Position numbers and translations under genes: made by a program
Shown: in pieces, positions 25,628-34,536 of the stretch
Position numbering within the stretch: the first letter of the stretch is position 1
Layout: every line of letters starts with the position of its first letter
NCBI GenBank assembly: GCA_963787195.1
Contig: CAWBCI010000060.1
Span: 62,001-126,000, forward strand
DNA from: CAWBCI01 sp963787195
GTDB lineage: Bacteria; Bacteroidota; Bacteroidia; Bacteroidales; JAGOPY01
Reading direction: 5' to 3'
Length of the DNA stretch: 64,000 nucleotides
The notes under the pieces: model-generated
What the model was told of the DNA's origin: nothing
Databases searched by the model: none
What the model saw: only the letters and a program-made list of their open reading frames with translations

Positions 25628-26599
25628 ATGAAAAACGTAATACTCCGTACCGATTATAAATTTCCGGGACTCAAGAATGTTTACCATGGGAAAGTCCGGG
25701 ATGTATACAATATCAATGATGAGCTCTTGGTGATGATCGCCACCGACCGGATTTCGGCTTTCGATGTGGTGCTGCCCAGGGCTATCCCCTACAAGGGACA
25801 GGTGCTGAACCAGATCGCCGCCAAGTTCCTGCATGCTACCCGGGATATTGTCCCCAACTGGATGATCGCCAGTCCTGATCCGATGGTCACCATAGGTCAT
25901 TATTGCGAACCCTTCCCGGTGGAAATGATCATTCGGGGCTATCTAACGGGAAGTTCCTGGAGATCTTACAAAAACGGTAGCAGAGAGATCTGTGGTGTAG
26001 CCATTCCGGATGGAATGAGAGAACACCAGAAATTCCCCTCCCCCATCCTGACCCCTACAACCAAGGCAACTGAAGGGCATGATGAGGATATTTCCCGCGA
26101 GGAGATTATTAATTCAGGACTTATTGCGGAATCAGATTATCTCCAACTTGAAAAATATACTGCAGGACTGTTCCAGCGGGGAACTGAAATGGCTGATGAT
26201 AAAGGTCTGATCCTGGTCGATACCAAGTATGAGTTCGGGAAAGCCAAGGGACAAATTTACCTTATCGACGAAATACATACACCAGACTCTTCCCGTTATT
26301 TTTATAAAGATGGATATGAGGAGCGTTTTGCAAGGGGAGAACAACAAAAACAACTTTCCAAGGAATTCGTGAGAGAATGGCTGATGGAAAATGGATTCCA
26401 GGGAAAAACCGGCCAGCAGGTTCCGGAAATGTCAGATCAATTCGTAGATTCTGTTTCAGAAAGATATATTGAATTGTATGAAAAGATAACGGCTGAGAAA
26501 TTTGTTCGTTCGGATGTGTCGGATATCCTCCTGAGGGTCGAATCCAATATCAATGATTTCCTGGAAGATTATTACGGGAAGAAAAAGGGAATGAACTAA
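25628..26599 (+). CDS. purC: Phosphoribosylaminoimidazole-succinocarboxamide synthase (SAICAR synthetase)
   Basis: This enzyme carries out the eighth step of IMP synthesis, joining CAIR and aspartate with ATP. Key blocks are HGKVRDVY (about 19-26), TDRISAFDV (about 39-47), VEMIIRGYLTGSSWRSY (about 98-114), and TPTTKATEGHDEDIS (about 140-154). At 323 residues it is of the long form found in Bacteroidota and eukaryotes rather than the ~240-residue E. coli form. It follows phoH in one operon. Its stop codon overlaps, tail to tail, the stop of the transglutaminase-like gene on the other strand by 4 bp, leaving no room for a separate terminator. Confidence 0.96.
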   Translation: MKNVILRTDYKFPGLKNVYHGKVRDVYNINDELLVMIATDRISAFDVVLPRAIPYKGQVLNQIAAKFLHATRDIVPNWMIASPDPMVTIGHYCEPFPVEMIIRGYLTGSSWRSYKNGSREICGVAIPDGMREHQKFPSPILTPTTKATEGHDEDISREEIINSGLIAESDYLQLEKYTAGLFQRGTEMADDKGLILVDTKYEFGKAKGQIYLIDEIHTPDSSRYFYKDGYEERFARGEQQKQLSKEFVREWLMENGFQGKTGQQVPEMSDQFVDSVSERYIELYEKITAEKFVRSDVSDILLRVESNINDFLEDYYGKKKGMN

Positions 26600-27468
26600 T
26601 CCATGATATCCAGCAAGTCTTTGAGTTCATCTGCCTTTGCAGGATTTCCCGATTGATTGTAGACAAATATAAGTTCATTGATCAGCCTGCGGATTATGGT
26701 TTTATTACTGCAGGGCAGGTAATATGAATCTTTATTATCAAGCCCGAGTTGCTTAACAAAAAGTTCAATTTCATTTCGCGTAAATACAGCTCCTTTATTA
26801 AAGGGATTAATATAGAAGAGTACATCGCCTGAAGGTTCATCTTTAAGTTCCCTGCTGGGGTCATCCATATATGCCAAAACAAAATGCCTTGGCAGGTCAA
26901 CTCCATAAATCGGAATATTCAGGCTTTGGGCAATGATGACATATATCATTCCAAGTGAAAGAGGAGTTCCTTTCTGGTGTTCCAACAGGTTCTTGATATA
27001 ATAATTTTCCGGAGCCTGTATATTTGTGACATTCCCTGCAAATTTATAAACCTCGAAAAGAATGTGATTGATAACCTTGATCTTTTCCAGTCCGGTCAGG
27101 TTATTATTGAGTTCCAGCCATACATCCTGGGAAATCTGCCCTATCTTCTTGATAAGCATTTCCTGGTCCAGATCCGGATACTGGAACCTGGAAACCAATA
27201 GATAGCCTAAGAGTAGATCATGATTCTTAAACTGGGACCAGTTCTTCAGTTCTCTTTTCAACTCATCCTGTTCTATCGCATGAATAATTTCTTCGATGCG
27301 GTGCTGTATGAAAGGGTCAAAAGAATTTTCCCATACATGTTCCAGAATGGGAATAGCAGCCGGTCCATAAGTATAAATCTTGTCCCTGACAGCTACAAAG
27401 ATCTCTTCATTGGGCTCATCCAGCAAGTCCATCAAGGCATCAAGTTCTTTATTTGCTTTCTCGCTCAT
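26596..27468 (-). CDS. Transglutaminase-like (SirB1-type) protein
   Basis: This 290-residue cytoplasmic protein resembles the SirB1_N/transglutaminase-like family: helical N-terminal half, then HQKGTPLSLGMIYVIIAQSLNIPIYGVDLP (about 168-197), then RHFVLAYMD and a late FNKGAVFTR. A Cys-His-Asp triad of true transglutaminases is not clear, since the expected Cys position is Leu or Ser, so catalytic activity is doubtful. Function is unknown. It is followed in the same direction by nothing, and its 3' end overlaps purC. The nucleoside phosphorylase gene lies 30 bp upstream, so the two may share a transcript. Confidence 0.75.
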   Translation of the reverse strand: MSEKANKELDALMDLLDEPNEEIFVAVRDKIYTYGPAAIPILEHVWENSFDPFIQHRIEEIIHAIEQDELKRELKNWSQFKNHDLLLGYLLVSRFQYPDLDQEMLIKKIGQISQDVWLELNNNLTGLEKIKVINHILFEVYKFAGNVTNIQAPENYYIKNLLEHQKGTPLSLGMIYVIIAQSLNIPIYGVDLPRHFVLAYMDDPSRELKDEPSGDVLFYINPFNKGAVFTRNEIELFVKQLGLDNKDSYYLPCSNKTIIRRLINELIFVYNQSGNPAKADELKDLLDIMD

Positions 27469-27498
27469 TTTATTCGTCCAAAAGGAACATTCAGGATG

Positions 27499-28374
27499 CT
27501 AGGAAGTTAACTTTTCAAGCACATATGTTATCAATTGCCTCACTGTCTTTTTATAATCCTTACTATAGACCCCCTGTATGCGGTTCGCCAGAATAACGCA
27601 TACACTGGCCACATCATGGCCCAGCATGTGCCCCAGCCCGTAAAGCGATGAAGTTTCCATTTCATAGTTCATCACCTTCAATCCCTGGTATTCGAAATTC
27701 ATCAAATGATCATTCAATTCAGGAAAGGCTAATTCCAGTCTGACTATGCGCCCCTGGGGTGCATAAAAGCCGGGAGCCGTGGCCGTAATTCCCGTGTACT
27801 GCCCTTTGGAGAGCAGATCGGTAAGGCGCTCAGTACCCGGAATAACATAAGGTAAAGGGAGTGCAACCGGCCAGGCCGTCTGGCTTACAAATTCAGCTGT
27901 AAGCGCTTTGTCTTTGACTTTATCCAGGTCTGCATAAAAGTTAAGTGAACCATCCAGGCCTAATCCGTATTTAGAAACCACGAACGAATCTACCGGGATA
28001 TCCCTTTGCATTGAACCGGATGTTCCCAGGCGGATTATCGAAAGTTTTTTCCGCTCTGTTTTAGGTTTACGGCTATTAAGATCCATATTAACGGCTGCAT
28101 CCAGTTCATTCATTACTATATCAATATTGTCAGGCCCAATGCCAGTCGACAAAACCGTTAGCCTTTTTCCGTTTAATCTCCCTGTATGAGTGTGAAACTC
28201 GCGGTTTTCTATGCGAAACTCAACCAGATCAAAAAGCTTCGATATCTCATTTACTCGATTTAGGTCACCCACGATAATAACCGTATCAGCAATATGTTCC
28301 GGCCGCAAATGCAGATGAAATACACTACCGTCATTGTTCAGAATAAGGTCGGCATCCAACACTTTCATATTCAT
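27499..28374 (-). CDS. Nucleoside phosphorylase (uridine phosphorylase-like)
   Basis: This 291-residue member of the NP-I family cleaves nucleosides with phosphate. It shows VIIVGDLNRVNEISKLFD at about 33-50 (the phosphate-site GD.xR motif), STGIGPDNIDIVMNEL at about 76-91, IRLGTSGSMQ at about 114-123 (GTSG typical of uridine phosphorylase) and NYEMETSSLYGLGHMLGH near 236-253 (the MExxxLY ribose site). The motifs fit Udp best, but substrate specificity cannot be read from sequence by eye. It probably serves nucleoside salvage. Confidence 0.88.
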   Translation of the reverse strand: MNMKVLDADLILNNDGSVFHLHLRPEHIADTVIIVGDLNRVNEISKLFDLVEFRIENREFHTHTGRLNGKRLTVLSTGIGPDNIDIVMNELDAAVNMDLNSRKPKTERKKLSIIRLGTSGSMQRDIPVDSFVVSKYGLGLDGSLNFYADLDKVKDKALTAEFVSQTAWPVALPLPYVIPGTERLTDLLSKGQYTGITATAPGFYAPQGRIVRLELAFPELNDHLMNFEYQGLKVMNYEMETSSLYGLGHMLGHDVASVCVILANRIQGVYSKDYKKTVRQLITYVLEKLTS

Positions 28375-28528
28375 TTCCTTCCTTTTGTTTAAATAAACTC
28401 CACGAACTTTTTGTGAACATAGTCTTTGAAAATGGAGTTATTTATTATAAAGACCGTTTAGCACAAATTTGTTCAAATATACCTTGTAAAACGGACTTTT
28501 ACAACCGGCAGTATATTAATTTTGCTTT

Positions 28529-29779
28529 ATGAATGCAGAGATCATATCAATCGGAGACGAACTCCTTGTAGGACAGGTAGTCAATACAAATGCCACTGTG
28601 ATGGCAGCGAAACTTCATTCGATCGGAATAGGTGTGGGCCGTATTACAGCGATTGCGGATGATGGCAATGAAATTAAACATGCTCTTGATGAGGCAAAGA
28701 CCAGGGCTGATATTATCCTGCTCTCTGGAGGACTCGGGCCAACCAGGGATGACCTGACAAAAAAAACCTTGTGTGAATATTTTCAAACCGGCCTGGTTCT
28801 GCATGAGGAATCCCTGGAGAACATCCGAAGGTTTTTTGCTAACAGGGGTTTTGAACTTACGGAGAGGAACCGTGAACAAGCGGAAGTTCCGGCCAATTGC
28901 GATCCCCTGGTAAATCATAATGGTACGGCGCCGGGAATGTGGTTCGAAAGCGATGGCCGGATCATCGTCTCTATGCCTGGGGTACCCTTCGAAATGGAAG
29001 GCATGATGGATGACTATATTCTTCCCCGGCTAAGAAAGAACCATAATGATGTAGTGGTAGTTCATCGTACCGTGCTGACTCATGGAATGGGTGAATCTTT
29101 CCTTTCGGATATTATATCTGCCTGGGAAGAGGCGCTTCCGGAAAATATTGGCCTGGCTTATCTGCCTCAGCCGGGTATAGTCAGATTAAGGTTAACTGGT
29201 AAGGGAAAAGACTGGCAGACAGTTTCAGATCAGATTGATGAAGAAATTTCAAGACTTCAAAAGCTGATCCCTGATTTGATATTCGGTTATGAAGACGAAA
29301 GTATGGAAGAAGTGGTGGGGGTAGGCCTGATCAAAGCCCATCGCACTCTATGCACAGCCGAAAGCTGCACGGGTGGCTATATTGCCCATCTTATCACCAG
29401 TGTGGCCGGTTCTTCCAGATATTATAAAGGCTCGGTGGTAGCTTATTCCAATGAGATCAAAGAAAAGATTTTGGGTGTAAAATCCCTTAGCCTGGAAAAA
29501 TACGGGGCTGTGAGCGAGGAAGTTGTCAGGGAAATGGCCGAGGCTGCCCGACTGAAATTCGGGACTGATTATGCCATCTCAACATCCGGAATTGCAGGAC
29601 CGGACGGGGGAACAATTGAAAAACCGGTTGGGACCGTCTGGATAGCTGTAGCATCTGCAAAAGGCACCCTTACTCAAAAATTTCTTTTCGGTGAGCATCG
29701 TGGACGAAATATCCGCCGGGCAGCACTTTCAGCATTAAATATGTTAAGGCTGAAAACGATTTCTGAAAGCTCAGATTAG
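28529..29779 (+). CDS. cinA: CinA family protein (MoCF-like domain plus nicotinamide-nucleotide amidase domain)
   Basis: This 416-residue full-length CinA has an N-terminal molybdopterin-binding-like domain (EIISIGDELLVGQVVNTN at about 4-21; GGLGPTRDDLT at about 67-77), the pyrophosphatase half in characterised homologues, and a C-terminal PncC-type domain (TAESCTGGYIAHLITSVAGS at about 276-295; TSGIAGPDGGT at about 353-363) that deamidates NMN. It therefore probably recycles pyridine nucleotides. TAATTTTG, a -7 consensus, ends only 4 bp before the ATG, so the transcript may be leaderless. It precedes rpmB, as is common in Bacteroidota. Confidence 0.95.
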   Translation: MNAEIISIGDELLVGQVVNTNATVMAAKLHSIGIGVGRITAIADDGNEIKHALDEAKTRADIILLSGGLGPTRDDLTKKTLCEYFQTGLVLHEESLENIRRFFANRGFELTERNREQAEVPANCDPLVNHNGTAPGMWFESDGRIIVSMPGVPFEMEGMMDDYILPRLRKNHNDVVVVHRTVLTHGMGESFLSDIISAWEEALPENIGLAYLPQPGIVRLRLTGKGKDWQTVSDQIDEEISRLQKLIPDLIFGYEDESMEEVVGVGLIKAHRTLCTAESCTGGYIAHLITSVAGSSRYYKGSVVAYSNEIKEKILGVKSLSLEKYGAVSEEVVREMAEAARLKFGTDYAISTSGIAGPDGGTIEKPVGTVWIAVASAKGTLTQKFLFGEHRGRNIRRAALSALNMLRLKTISESSD

Positions 29780-29840
29780 TTTCTCATCTCTTCAATCTCT
29801 TTATTATTCATCTTTGATAAAAATTAAAATTACTAATCTT

Positions 29841-29872
29841 CTTGTGTAATTCGAAAATAATCACGTTCTTTG
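29841..29872 (+). promoter_or_regulatory. Possible promoter of rpmB
   Basis: CTTG (29841-29844), a 20-bp spacer and GTTCTTTG (29865-29872), which keeps the TTTG of the Bacteroidota -7 box but lacks its TA. It lies 38 bp before the rpmB start. Confidence 0.4.
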
Positions 29873-29910
29873 CACTCCGTTTTTGGAATCAACCATTTAA
29901 ATCTAAAGAA

Positions 29911-30150
29911 ATGGCACGAGTTTGTGAAATCACAGGTAAGACCGTTATTACAGGAAACAGTGTTTCCCATTCCAATATCAAGACCAGAAGAAGGTTCTAT
30001 CCTAACCTTCAAACCAAACGCTTCTTCATACCTGAAGAAGATCGTTGGATATGCTTGAAAGTTTCAACTGAGGCTATTCGCAATATCAATAAAAAAGGTA
30101 TCAGCGCATGTCTCAAAGAAGCCCGTGAAAAAGGCTTTCTGAACAAGTAA
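29911..30150 (+). CDS. rpmB: 50S ribosomal protein L28
   Basis: This 79-residue ribosomal protein has the L28 hallmark MARVCEITGKTVITGNSVSHS, then KTRRRFYPNLQTKRF. I chose the internal ATG at MARVCEIT because the upstream in-frame extension is not part of any L28. In many Bacteroidota rpmG (L33) follows directly. Here a terminator and then an unrelated gene follow instead. Confidence 0.97.
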   Translation: MARVCEITGKTVITGNSVSHSNIKTRRRFYPNLQTKRFFIPEEDRWICLKVSTEAIRNINKKGISACLKEAREKGFLNK

Positions 30151-30173
30151 TACTGTATTTTATGACGAACTTG

Positions 30174-30206
30174 TGCTGTTATCCTCATCGGGTAACAGCA
30201 TTTTTT
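30174..30206 (+). terminator. Rho-independent terminator of rpmB
   Basis: TGCTGTTATCC pairs with GGGTAACAGCA over 11 bp (one G-T), with a TCATC loop, followed by six T. It begins 23 bp past the rpmB stop. Confidence 0.88.
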
Positions 30207-30373
30207 ATTTTTAGCCATGAACCAAAAACACAGCATCAGACCCAATTATAATGAACTTATTACTTCCCTGATCTGTTATTTTACCATAATAAAATAATTG
30301 GTTCACCGTTAAAAATCTAATAATTATCTTTACGAGCAAAATACATAATCCTGAATTTTTACCAACAGCAGTT

Positions 30374-31042
30374 ATGAAAAATTTCCGTAAAACATCCATT
30401 TTACTCCTGCTGTTACTTTCAGCTCCTTTATTAAAAGCTCAGGAATCAAACGATAATGATTCAATATACACTAAAAACCTTGTTCAGTTTACCGGTGTTG
30501 TTGTCACCGGCGACAGCCTCAAGCCCATCCCTTTTACGAATATTTTGGATAGAAATACGGGGCATGGTACTATCAGTGATTATTTCGGATATTTCTCATT
30601 TGTAGCCCGTAAAGGCGATAGTATACAGTTCTCTTCGGTCGGATTTAAAAAAAATATCTTCATCATTCCGGATACCATTCGAAACAATCGCTATACCATG
30701 TTCCAGGTCATGAATTCAGATACGATTTACCTGAGCGAAACTGTCATTTATCCCTGGCCTACAAAGGAGCAGTTCAAAGATGCCTTCCTGAACCTGGTTA
30801 TTCCTGATGATGATCTGGTGATCGCCCGTAAAAATTTAGAAAAGAGTGAAATGGCCGCACGGGCAGATGCAATGCCAATGAATGCCAATATGAATTACCG
30901 GAATGTTGTGGATCAAAGGATAGACAAACTTTATTACGCCGGCCAGACACAACCTATCACAGTATTAAACCCCTTTGCCTGGGCACAGTTTTTTAAAGCC
31001 TGGAAAGAAGGAAAATTCAAAAGGAAAAAGTATGAGGATTAA
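30374..31042 (+). CDS. Secreted carboxypeptidase-regulatory-like domain protein
   Basis: This 222-residue exported protein has a signal peptide (about 1-22, LLLLLLSAPLLKAQ) and a CarboxypepD_reg-like beta-sandwich at about 38-110 (VVVTGDSLKPIPFTNILD ... GYFSFVARKGD ... FSSVGFKK). The C-terminal half (about 120-222) is helical and charged, with no known domain. The same fold starts the TonB-dependent receptor 20 bp downstream, so the pair probably act together at the outer membrane. The exact role is unknown. Confidence 0.82.
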   Translation: MKNFRKTSILLLLLLSAPLLKAQESNDNDSIYTKNLVQFTGVVVTGDSLKPIPFTNILDRNTGHGTISDYFGYFSFVARKGDSIQFSSVGFKKNIFIIPDTIRNNRYTMFQVMNSDTIYLSETVIYPWPTKEQFKDAFLNLVIPDDDLVIARKNLEKSEMAARADAMPMNANMNYRNVVDQRIDKLYYAGQTQPITVLNPFAWAQFFKAWKEGKFKRKKYED

Positions 31043-31062
31043 CCGGACCTAATAAACCAATA

Positions 31063-33594
31063 ATGCGAATCAGACAGTTTGTACTTTTAACCATATTTTC
31101 ATTTCTTTTTTCAACACTTGCAAAGTCCCAGGGTTCTGCAATTTTATCGGGATATGTGAGCGATCAGGATAATCAGCCTATCGAAATGGTGAATGTAGCT
31201 TTGGTGGGTTTTGCATCCGGTACTACCACCGACAAGAAAGGACATTACGAATTAAAGATCCCGGCAGGTACTACCTATGTTGTAGATTTTTCATTTATAG
31301 GATTTGAACGACAGCAATACAGGATCACTTTGGATGCCGGGGAAACCAAGGAACTGGACATTAAACTGGCCTTCACTTCAACCGATCTGCCCGGATTCGA
31401 AGTAAAAGAGGAACAAAACCGTAGTACCAACTTTACAAGGTTGAATCCAAAGGAAGCCACCTTTATACCTTCCATCTCCGGAAATATAGAAGCATTGCTA
31501 AAAACCCTGCCCGGAGTTTCATCCACAAATGAATTAAGTTCCCAATACTCGGTAAGAGGCGGGAATTTCGATGAGAACCTGGTGTATGTGAATGGAATTG
31601 AAATTTATCGTCCATTCCTGATACGCTCAGGCCAGCAGGAAGGCCTCAGCTTTGTGAACTCAGACCTGGTTTCAGGGATACAGTTTTCAGCCGGTGGCTT
31701 CGAAGCAAGATATGGTGATAAAATGTCATCGGTGCTGGATATACAATACAAAAGGCCTACAAAATTTGCAGGCTCTGCCCAGGCCAGCCTGCTGGGAGCA
31801 CAGGCCCACGTTGAAGGGCTAAGCAAAAACACCCGCTTTACCTATCTTGCCGGTGCCCGGTACAAAACAACCCAGTATATACTCAAATCGCTGGATACCA
31901 AAGGAGATTATAAGCCAAATTTTGTGGATGTCCAATCTCTGTTCACATATGATATTACTGAAAAACTGGAACTTTCGTTCCTCGGGTATTATTCCCGGAA
32001 TTCTTATCAGCTGATTCCCCAGAGCAGGGAAACCAACTTCGGTACTTTTAATGAAGCCTACCGTTTGAATATTTATTTTGACGGACAGGAGATTGATAAT
32101 TACAAAACTTATCTGGGAGCCCTCACTCTCAATTATAAGACATCCGAAAACCTCTATCTGAAATTCATTGCGTCGACTTTTCAGACTTTGGAAAGCGAAA
32201 CCTTTGATATCCGGGGGCAATACTGGATTGGGAAACTGGAATCGGACCAGTCGAATGGTCAGTTCGGTAAAGTTGTGGACGTGCAGGGTATTGGCACCTT
32301 CCTTGATCATGCCCGGAACTACATGCAGGGTACCGTTATGAATATAGAACATAAAGGGACCTGGTCGAAAAATATTAATTATTTACAATGGGGCCTGAAA
32401 TACCAGCATGAGATCATACATGATAAGCTGAACGAATGGGAAGTACATGATTCTGCCGGCTATTCCCTGCCAAACCCCCTGACTGTCATAGGCGAACTGA
32501 ACTTTCCCCCGCAGCCCTTTGATATATATTCCGCCGTTAAAACAAAAGCTGATATTTCTTCCAACCGCTATACCGGTTTTGTCCAGAACACATGGGATTT
32601 AGATGGGAATGCAAAAAAGATCACGGTGAATGCCGGCTTACGCTTCAATTACTGGGATTATAACAAGCAATTTCTTCTCAGTCCGAGGGCCTCTGTTTCT
32701 TTTAAACCTGACTGGAAGAAAGACATATTGTTCCGCTTTTCAACAGGTTATTATTATCAACCTCCGTTTTACAAGGAGCTCCGTAACCTGGAAGGACAGA
32801 TTAATCCGAACCTTAAAGCTCAGCGCTCTATTCATTTCGTTCTTGGAAGCGATTGGAATTTCATCGCCTGGAACCGTCCTTTCAAATTCATCACCGAGAT
32901 CTATTATAAAAAACTTGATAATCTTATCCCTTATATAGTTGACAATGTCAGGATCCGTTACCTTGCTAAAAACATGGCCCATGGTTATGCGACCGGTATC
33001 GATTTTAAAGTGAATGGTGAATTTATTAAAGGAATAGAATCCTGGGCGAGCCTTTCGGTAATGAAAACCCAGCAGGATATTGAAGGCGATTATTATTATA
33101 ATTATTATAATGCGGAAGGGAAAAAGATTATTCCCGGCTACACCACGGATAATGTTGCAGTCGATAGTATGATCGTGCATCCGGGTTATATTCCGCGACC
33201 AACGGATCAGAGGGTCAATTTCTCTTTATTTTTCCAGGATTACCTGCCTTCTAACCCCTCTTACAAAATGCATCTCACTTTGATTTTCGGAACAGGTTTG
33301 CCATTCGGAGCGCCTAATTCTCCCTTGTATGAACATACACTGCGTTTTCCTCCATACCGCCGGGTGGATATAGGCTTTTCCAAATTACTAATCGGAGAAA
33401 AAAGTAAATTCAGGGAGAAAAATCCCTTGCGTTATATTAAAAATGCCTGGATTACACTTGAAGTATTCAATCTTCTTGGAGTCAACAATACCGTATCCTA
33501 TATCTGGGTCACCGACATTACCAACAGGCAATATGCCGTACCCAACTACCTAACTTACCGCCAGTTAAACCTTCGTCTTATTCTCGATTTCTGA
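31063..33594 (+). CDS. TonB-dependent outer-membrane receptor with N-terminal carboxypeptidase-like domain
   Basis: This 843-residue protein has a signal peptide (about 1-23), a CarboxypepD_reg-like domain (SGYVSDQDNQPIEMVNVALVG, about 28-110), a plug domain (IEALLKTLPGVSSTNELSSQYSVRGG split near 142-167, and GGFEARYGDKMSSVLDI near 211-227) and a beta-barrel to the end, closing with aromatic LILDF. This is the standard layout of Bacteroidota receptors that import a substrate through the outer membrane by TonB energy. No SusD-like partner is present, so it is not a typical glycan-uptake locus. The substrate is unknown. It forms an operon with the gene before it. Confidence 0.92.
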   Translation: MRIRQFVLLTIFSFLFSTLAKSQGSAILSGYVSDQDNQPIEMVNVALVGFASGTTTDKKGHYELKIPAGTTYVVDFSFIGFERQQYRITLDAGETKELDIKLAFTSTDLPGFEVKEEQNRSTNFTRLNPKEATFIPSISGNIEALLKTLPGVSSTNELSSQYSVRGGNFDENLVYVNGIEIYRPFLIRSGQQEGLSFVNSDLVSGIQFSAGGFEARYGDKMSSVLDIQYKRPTKFAGSAQASLLGAQAHVEGLSKNTRFTYLAGARYKTTQYILKSLDTKGDYKPNFVDVQSLFTYDITEKLELSFLGYYSRNSYQLIPQSRETNFGTFNEAYRLNIYFDGQEIDNYKTYLGALTLNYKTSENLYLKFIASTFQTLESETFDIRGQYWIGKLESDQSNGQFGKVVDVQGIGTFLDHARNYMQGTVMNIEHKGTWSKNINYLQWGLKYQHEIIHDKLNEWEVHDSAGYSLPNPLTVIGELNFPPQPFDIYSAVKTKADISSNRYTGFVQNTWDLDGNAKKITVNAGLRFNYWDYNKQFLLSPRASVSFKPDWKKDILFRFSTGYYYQPPFYKELRNLEGQINPNLKAQRSIHFVLGSDWNFIAWNRPFKFITEIYYKKLDNLIPYIVDNVRIRYLAKNMAHGYATGIDFKVNGEFIKGIESWASLSVMKTQQDIEGDYYYNYYNAEGKKIIPGYTTDNVAVDSMIVHPGYIPRPTDQRVNFSLFFQDYLPSNPSYKMHLTLIFGTGLPFGAPNSPLYEHTLRFPPYRRVDIGFSKLLIGEKSKFREKNPLRYIKNAWITLEVFNLLGVNNTVSYIWVTDITNRQYAVPNYLTYRQLNLRLILDF

Positions 33595-33714
33595 TGTTCT
33601 GAATTATTTTCATAATGATATTTACTACTGCTTAATAATGATGTAGGAAAATAATCCCTTAATTTACTGAGCTTGAACCAAGCTTCCGAATTTACACTTT
33701 TTTAACATTTTTTA

Positions 33715-33747
33715 TTTGACTTATGCAGATTATTTAATATAACTTTG
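33715..33747 (+). promoter_or_regulatory. Promoter of sodB
   Basis: TTTG (33715-33718), a 21-bp spacer and a perfect -7 box TAACTTTG (33740-33747). The expected start point is near 33753, about 60 nt before the ATG. Confidence 0.65.
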
Positions 33748-33815
33748 CCCTGTTGATTTAGACTGAATTAAAATAATAAATATCAATATTTATTATTAAA
33801 AAAAGGAGATAAAAC

Positions 33816-34433
33816 ATGAATTTCAAATTTGAGGATTTACCATATTCTTTCGGAGCTTTGGAACCTTACATTGATGCAAAAACAATGGAACTCCATTATA
33901 CCAAGCATTACCGTGGATATTATGATAAATTCCTTGCTGCCATCGCTGGTTCGGAAATGGAAAATATGAGCCTTAAAGATATTTTCAAAAATATCAGCAA
34001 ATATTCTGCTGGTGTGAGAAATAATGGAGGCGGGTATTTTAACCATCAATTATTTTGGAATGTAATGGGACCTCAGGCAGGTGGAAATCCTGAAGGTGAG
34101 TTGGCGGATGCAATCAACAAGCAATTTAGTTCTTTCGATTCTTTTAAAAACGTATTCACTAATGCAGCTGCTACCCGTTTTGGAAGCGGATGGGCATGGT
34201 TATGTGTTGAGGCAGATAAGAGCCTCAGCGTTTGTTCAACACCTAATCAGGACAATCCCCTGATGGATGTTTCGGAATGTAAGGGAACACCAATATTTGG
34301 GCTGGATGTTTGGGAACATGCCTATTATCTGAAATATCAAAACCGTCGTCCCGAATATATAGATGCATTCTGGAATGTTGTGAACTGGAAGAATGTTGCA
34401 AGCAACTATCAAAAAGTAATTAGCGGTACTTAA
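33816..34433 (+). CDS. sodB: Iron/manganese superoxide dismutase
   Basis: This 205-residue enzyme converts superoxide to H2O2 and O2. Metal ligands are His27, His77, Asp164 and His168 (in LHYTKHY, FNHQLFW, and LDVWEHAY). The GSGWAWL block at 123-129 is conserved. Whether Fe or Mn is used cannot be decided safely by eye. An unusually strong Shine-Dalgarno AAAAGGAGAT (33801-33810) precedes the ATG, rare in this phylum and consistent with high expression. It is monocistronic, with its own promoter and terminator. Its presence suggests exposure to oxygen. Confidence 0.96.
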   Translation: MNFKFEDLPYSFGALEPYIDAKTMELHYTKHYRGYYDKFLAAIAGSEMENMSLKDIFKNISKYSAGVRNNGGGYFNHQLFWNVMGPQAGGNPEGELADAINKQFSSFDSFKNVFTNAAATRFGSGWAWLCVEADKSLSVCSTPNQDNPLMDVSECKGTPIFGLDVWEHAYYLKYQNRRPEYIDAFWNVVNWKNVASNYQKVISGT

Positions 34434-34503
34434 AATTTCATACGTACGTTATTTGATTCCTCATCAAATAACTCTTTTGGTTTGGTTAATAATCGGCAAA
34501 TTT

Positions 34504-34533
34504 GGCCCCGTCCCGCGGGGCCTTTTGCTTTTT
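34504..34533 (+). terminator. Terminator of sodB
   Basis: GGCCCCG (34504-34510) pairs with CGGGGCC (34516-34522) around a TCCCG loop, followed by TTTTGCTTTTT. It lies between sodB and the convergent rocD. Confidence 0.85.
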
Positions 34534-34536
34534 ATA

